NCBI GenBank assembly: GCA_038235385.1
Contig: JBBSTY010000145.1
Coordinates: forward strand, 1 to 10,107
DNA length: 10,107 nt
DNA from: JBBSTY01 sp038235385
GTDB lineage: Bacteria; Actinomycetota; Acidimicrobiia; Acidimicrobiales; Acidimicrobilacustridaceae
Direction of reading: 5' to 3'
Under the pieces are notes generated by a model that saw only the letters and a program-made list of their open reading frames with translations, did no database searches and was not told the DNA's origin. This document shows, one piece after another, positions 7,377 through 10,107 of the stretch. The first letter of the stretch is position 1. The number at the start of each line of letters is the position of its first letter. The position numbers and the translations under genes are program-made.

Positions 7377-9365
7377 TCAGGACGAGGCGAGGACCTGGTC
7401 GAGCTCGTCGGTGAGCTCGAGCCAACGCTCCTCGGCGGCGGCGAGCTCGGTGAGGACGCCGGCGAGGACGATGCCCTTCTCGGTGAGGACGGTGTGGTCG
7501 GCGGTGGACGCCAACTCGCCCAGCTCGGTCTCGAGCTTCGCCTTGCGGCGATCGAGGCGCGCGGTCTCCTTCTCTGTGTCCTTGATGAGGCGACGCAGCG
7601 TGGACGGCGATCGACCTGCGAGCGATCCGGATCCCGCCGTCGAACCCGTCCCCGACCCGGCGGTGTCGGCTCCCTCCTTCGGGGTCGACGGCCGGCTCGA
7701 TCCCGGCGTCCGGGTCGGCGCCGCCGCTCCGGCGGCCTTCGGCGCCTTGGACGAGACGGCCGATCGGGCCGGCCGACCCCGCGCCGACCGTCGGGCCTCC
7801 TCCCAGCCGGCGTACCCACCGGCTTGGCGGTGGGCCGAGCCGTGGCCGTCGACGACCACCACGTCGGTGACGGTGCGCTCGAGGAAGGCACGGTCGTGGC
7901 TCACGACGACGAGGGCGCCCGGCCACTCGTCGAGGTAGTCCTCCATCACCCGAAGCGTGTCGATGTCGAGGTCGTTGGTCGGTTCGTCGAGCAGCAGGAC
8001 GTTGGGCTTCTGGGCGAGCACGAGCAGCAGCTGCAGGCGCCGCCGCTCGCCGCCCGAGAGCAGCCCGATCGGCGCGAACTGCGCATCCGGCTCGAACCAG
8101 AACTGCTCCAGCAGCGCGGCGTCCTGCCAGTCGGGTTGCCGGGTCGGTCCGGCGACGGCATCGCGCACCCGCTGGTCGAGGTCGAGCGTTACCCCCACCT
8201 GGTCGTAGTAGCCGAGCCGGACGGTGGGACCCCGCGACACCGTGCCGGCGGCGGGCTCGATCCGGCCGGCGATGATGTCGAGCAGCGTCGACTTGCCCCC
8301 GCCGTTCGGGCCGACGATCCCGAGGCGCTCACGGGGGTCGAGGAGCAGATCGACCCGTTCGAAGAGCCAGGGACCGACTCCCGACCCGGACTCGGACTCG
8401 GACTCGGACTCGGACTCGGACTCGGCTCGGGCGTAGCGGTGACCGACGCCGTGCAGATCCACCACCTGGTCGCCGAGACGGGGCGTACCCGGATAGCGCT
8501 TCTCGATGCCGGCGTTGCCCCACCCCTTCGTGGCCCTGGACGCGCCGTCGCCGCGACCGCCCGCCGGACCGGCGGCGCTGAGGTCGAGCGCACCGGGACG
8601 CGCGGCCGCCTGCGCTTCGGTCTCGATGATCTTCGTGGCGGACTCGACCCGCGCCTTGGACTTGCGGGTGCGCGCTGGCGCGCCCCGCCGCAGCCACGCC
8701 AGCTCCTGACGGGCGAGGATCTTGCGGGAGGCCTCGTCGGCCGACGCCTGCTCCTCCCGCTCCGCCTTGCCCTCGAGGTAGGCGTCGTACCCACCGTCGT
8801 GCACGTACCCGGCCCCCCGATCGAGCTCGAGGACCTTGGTGGTGACCCGGTCGAGGACGTGGCGGTCGTGGGTGACGAGGATGAGACCGCCGCGGTGGGC
8901 GGCGAGGCGGTCCTCGAGCCAGGCGATGGCGTCGATGTCGAGGTGGTTGGTCGGTTCGTCGAGGATGAGCAGATCGCACTCGGCGACGAGGGTGCGCGCC
9001 AAGGCCACCCGTTTGGCCTGGCCGCCCGACAGCGTGGCGGTGTCGGCGGTCGCGAAGGCGCCCATCCCGAGCCGGTCGAGGACCGCCTCGGCCTCCCACC
9101 CCTCGCCCACGGCGGCCAGCGCGGGGCCGCTCGGGAGCACCGGGTTCTGGTCGAGCATGGCGATGCGGACGCCCCGGCCCCGCACGACGCGGCCCGATTC
9201 GGGTTCGGCGTCACCCGACAGGACGCGCAGCAGCGTCGACTTGCCACAGCCGTTGAGCCCGACGATCCCCACGCGGTCACCGGTGGAGATGGTGATGGAG
9301 AGGTCGCTGAACAGCGCCTTGCCGGGCCGTGACATGGCGATCTGCTGGGCGTCGACGAGGATCAC
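7377..9365 (-). CDS. ABC-F ATPase, Uup-like
   Basis: This 662-residue protein has two ATP-binding cassettes and no membrane segments, the ABC-F layout; family members bind ribosomes and adjust or rescue translation, or act on branched DNA/rRNA intermediates in Uup. Cassette 1: Walker A GLNGCGKST (36-44), signature LSGGQ (112-116), Walker B LILDEPTNHLD (133-143), His166. Cassette 2: Walker A GPNGGGKST (352-360), signature LSGGE (436-440), Walker B LLLDEPTNDLD (457-467), His490. The inter-cassette ABC_tran_Xtn arm follows at about 195-250, with the Uup-like LAWLRRGAPARTRKSKAR (222-239). The C-terminus has a low-complexity Ala/Pro/Gly/Ser spacer (about 525-587) then a charged coiled coil (588-662) as in Uup. 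All catalytic residues are intact. Odd features are a disordered insert at about 252-290 and a (Glu-Ser)6 run at 315-326. The GTG start lacks a Shine-Dalgarno but has TACCCT 7 bases upstream, suggesting a leaderless mRNA. No resistance role can be assigned. Confidence 0.95.
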   Translation of the reverse strand: MILVDAQQIAMSRPGKALFSDLSITISTGDRVGIVGLNGCGKSTLLRVLSGDAEPESGRVVRGRGVRIAMLDQNPVLPSGPALAAVGEGWEAEAVLDRLGMGAFATADTATLSGGQAKRVALARTLVAECDLLILDEPTNHLDIDAIAWLEDRLAAHRGGLILVTHDRHVLDRVTTKVLELDRGAGYVHDGGYDAYLEGKAEREEQASADEASRKILARQELAWLRRGAPARTRKSKARVESATKIIETEAQAAARPGALDLSAAGPAGGRGDGASRATKGWGNAGIEKRYPGTPRLGDQVVDLHGVGHRYARAESESESESESESGSGVGPWLFERVDLLLDPRERLGIVGPNGGGKSTLLDIIAGRIEPAAGTVSRGPTVRLGYYDQVGVTLDLDQRVRDAVAGPTRQPDWQDAALLEQFWFEPDAQFAPIGLLSGGERRRLQLLLVLAQKPNVLLLDEPTNDLDIDTLRVMEDYLDEWPGALVVVSHDRAFLERTVTDVVVVDGHGSAHRQAGGYAGWEEARRSARGRPARSAVSSKAPKAAGAAAPTRTPGSSRPSTPKEGADTAGSGTGSTAGSGSLAGRSPSTLRRLIKDTEKETARLDRRKAKLETELGELASTADHTVLTEKGIVLAGVLTELAAAEERWLELTDELDQVLASS
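8388..8423 (-). repeat. (GAGTCC)6 hexanucleotide repeat inside the ABC-F gene
   Basis: Six perfect copies of GAGTCC (minus strand) encode Glu-Ser six times, residues 315-326, with no synonymous change between copies. The repeat sits directly after GHRYARA, between the first beta-strand of cassette 2 (with the likely adenine-stacking Tyr311) and the next strand LFERVDLLL. Because the unit is two codons, gain or loss of copies keeps the frame. Perfect identity suggests recent slippage expansion. Confidence 0.95.
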
Positions 9366-9372
9366 CGGCCGG

Positions 9373-9378
9373 AGGGTA
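9373..9378 (-). promoter_or_regulatory. Possible -10 element for a leaderless ABC-F mRNA
   Basis: TACCCT on the minus strand fits TANNNT and ends 7 bases before the GTG at 9365. There is no purine-rich ribosome binding site in the preceding 20 bases. Transcription starting on the G of GTG is the simplest reading. The -35 region (around GTGATG) is poor. Confidence 0.42.
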
Positions 9379-9432
9379 CCGCCCAGCCTCCGTGCATCAC
9401 ACCCGCCGCCGGCGGTGGCGAGCGCGTCGCGA

Positions 9433-9444
9433 TTCCCGCGGGAA
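9433..9444. promoter_or_regulatory. Perfect palindrome, candidate operator in the divergent intergenic region
   Basis: TTCCCGCGGGAA is a perfect 12-base palindrome located 26-37 bases before the GTG at 9470, overlapping the expected -35 position of the right-hand gene. The T and A ends make it less likely to be a pure GC-composition artefact than the other palindromes here. It could bind a dimeric repressor that controls the membrane protein gene. No regulator gene is in the window. Confidence 0.4.
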
Positions 9445-9457
9445 CCGGGCGCGCCGG

Positions 9458-9463
9458 TAGATT
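9458..9463 (+). promoter_or_regulatory. Possible -10 element for a leaderless membrane-protein mRNA
   Basis: TAGATT fits TANNNT and ends 6 bases before the GTG at 9470. No Shine-Dalgarno precedes the start. Placement matches the other GTG-start genes in the window. Confidence 0.42.
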
Positions 9464-9469
9464 CGCATC

Positions 9470-10107
9470 GTGACCGCTCTCCTGGCGCCGCGGGACACCT
9501 CCGGCGCCCTCGCCGACCTTCGCCAAGCTCGCCGGCACAACCACCAGACCGCCGTCCACTGGATCGATGCGCTCTACCGCGTGTACATCATCGGCCTCGT
9601 CTGCTCGGTGGGTGTGATCGTGGGGTCCGGGTTGTTCGGCGACGAGAAGCTGACCGCAGAGCAGACCGCCGACTTCGTCACCCATGCACCGGCGTGGCTC
9701 GGCGTTGCGTTCGCCGTCGCCGTGGCCATCGGCATGCGATCGGGGGCCCGGGGCGGGCCGCTCACCCTCCAGGCCGCCACGGTGCAGTACGAGCTCCAGG
9801 CCCCCATCGACCGCTCGCTCACGTTGCGGGCGCCGGCGTTCAAGCAGCTCCGGTTCATGGCGTACTCCGGACTGCTCGTGGGTGCCTGCGTCGGCATCCT
9901 CGCCGTGCGCCGCTTCGAGGACAACCCGATCGTCGTCGTCCTCGGTGCCGCGATCGCGTTCGCCCTCGCTCTGGCCCTCGCGGTCGGCGTGGCCATGATC
10001 TTCTCGGGTCGTCGCATCGGCATCTGGCCGGCGAACATCGCGGCGATCGCGCTGATCGGTTGGTCGGTCGCCGACCTCTACGCGGGCACCCGCACCTCGC
10101 CGCTGAC
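9470..10107 (+). CDS. Polytopic membrane protein of unknown function, partial at right edge
   Basis: An open frame from GTG runs off the window; 212 codons are visible. I do not recognise a named family with confidence. The N-terminus (1-35) is soluble and basic (RQARRHNHQ), predicted cytoplasmic, followed by hydrophobic segments near 38-56, 75-90, 131-146, 153-178 and 184-203. Between segments 2 and 3 lies SGARGGPLTLQAATVQYELQAPIDRSLTLRAPAFKQLR, with the pattern GGPL...Q..L.APIDR, which resembles a cytoplasmic loop seen in actinobacterial ABC-2-like exporter permeases or DUF6297-type proteins; this likeness is from memory and unverified. If it is such a permease, an ATPase gene may lie beyond the right edge. 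Coding character is supported by GC-rich third positions, regular hydrophobic segments and absence of stops. The start is favoured by TAGATT 6 bases upstream, consistent with leaderless expression. It is divergent from the ABC-F gene. Confidence 0.8.
   Translation, partial: MTALLAPRDTSGALADLRQARRHNHQTAVHWIDALYRVYIIGLVCSVGVIVGSGLFGDEKLTAEQTADFVTHAPAWLGVAFAVAVAIGMRSGARGGPLTLQAATVQYELQAPIDRSLTLRAPAFKQLRFMAYSGLLVGACVGILAVRRFEDNPIVVVLGAAIAFALALALAVGVAMIFSGRRIGIWPANIAAIALIGWSVADLYAGTRTSPL

Noticed and set aside
5594..7414. 606-codon open frame on the plus strand, opposite the glycosidase gene
   Set aside because: Antisense shadow of a gene with clear family motifs. The translation has no domain character and there is no RBS or promoter context.
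7642..7656. GAACCCGTCCCCGAC resembling the tandem repeat unit after sdhB
   Set aside because: It lies in the Gly/Ser/Thr-rich coding linker of the ABC-F gene. A short C/G-rich match is expected by chance, and there is no sign of a dispersed repeat family.
7265..7891. In-frame upstream extension of the glycosidase reading frame to 7891
   Set aside because: The extension translates to Arg/Pro/Ser-rich sequence and overlaps the 3' part of the ABC-F gene in another frame. Family homology begins just after the GTG at 7264.
7314..9332. 672-codon open frame on the plus strand, opposite the ABC-F gene
   Set aside because: It mirrors a confidently identified gene. Its product is Arg/Gly/Val/Asp-rich low-complexity sequence with no recognisable domain, as expected from GC-rich codon bias.

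Overview
The window is GC-rich, densely coding bacterial DNA. It uses GTG starts freely, has short intergenic gaps, and carries a succinate dehydrogenase of the Bacteroidetes/mycobacterial Sdh1 type. Together these suggest an actinobacterium; an acidimicrobial lineage is my guess from general protein character, not something the sequence proves. I see no rRNA, tRNA, CRISPR array, insertion sequence, integrase or other sign of a mobile region.

Layout: the left edge (plus strand) holds the 3' half of sdhA followed by sdhB with a 1-base overlap, the end of a succinate dehydrogenase operon. A 215-base gap with hairpins and a short tandem repeat leads to a solitary acyl-CoA synthetase gene, also plus strand. 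That gene converges on a minus-strand block: a DedA-family membrane protein (3499-4284), a large MGH1-like/GH63-type glycosidase (4448-7264) and an ABC-F ATPase of the Uup type (7377-9365). A 104-base divergent intergenic region then separates the ABC-F gene from a plus-strand polytopic membrane protein that runs off the right edge.

The genes do not form one obvious pathway. sdhAB serve the TCA cycle and respiratory chain. The acyl-CoA synthetase feeds fatty or other carboxylic acids into CoA metabolism. The DedA protein probably supports lipid carrier or phospholipid recycling, the glycosidase probably acts on a gluco-oligosaccharide or compatible-solute glycoside, and the ABC-F protein acts on ribosomes. 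The most consistent extra signal is regulatory. The four genes that start with GTG lack a Shine-Dalgarno sequence and have a -10-like hexamer 6-8 bases upstream, as expected for leaderless transcripts. The two with visible ATG starts (sdhB and the acyl-CoA synthetase) have good ribosome binding sites.

I found no convincing undescribed multi-gene system. The points worth a second look are the leaderless-start pattern, a perfect 36-base Glu-Ser hexanucleotide repeat inside the ABC-F gene, a perfect 12-base palindrome at the -35 position of the right-hand gene, and the unassigned truncated membrane protein.
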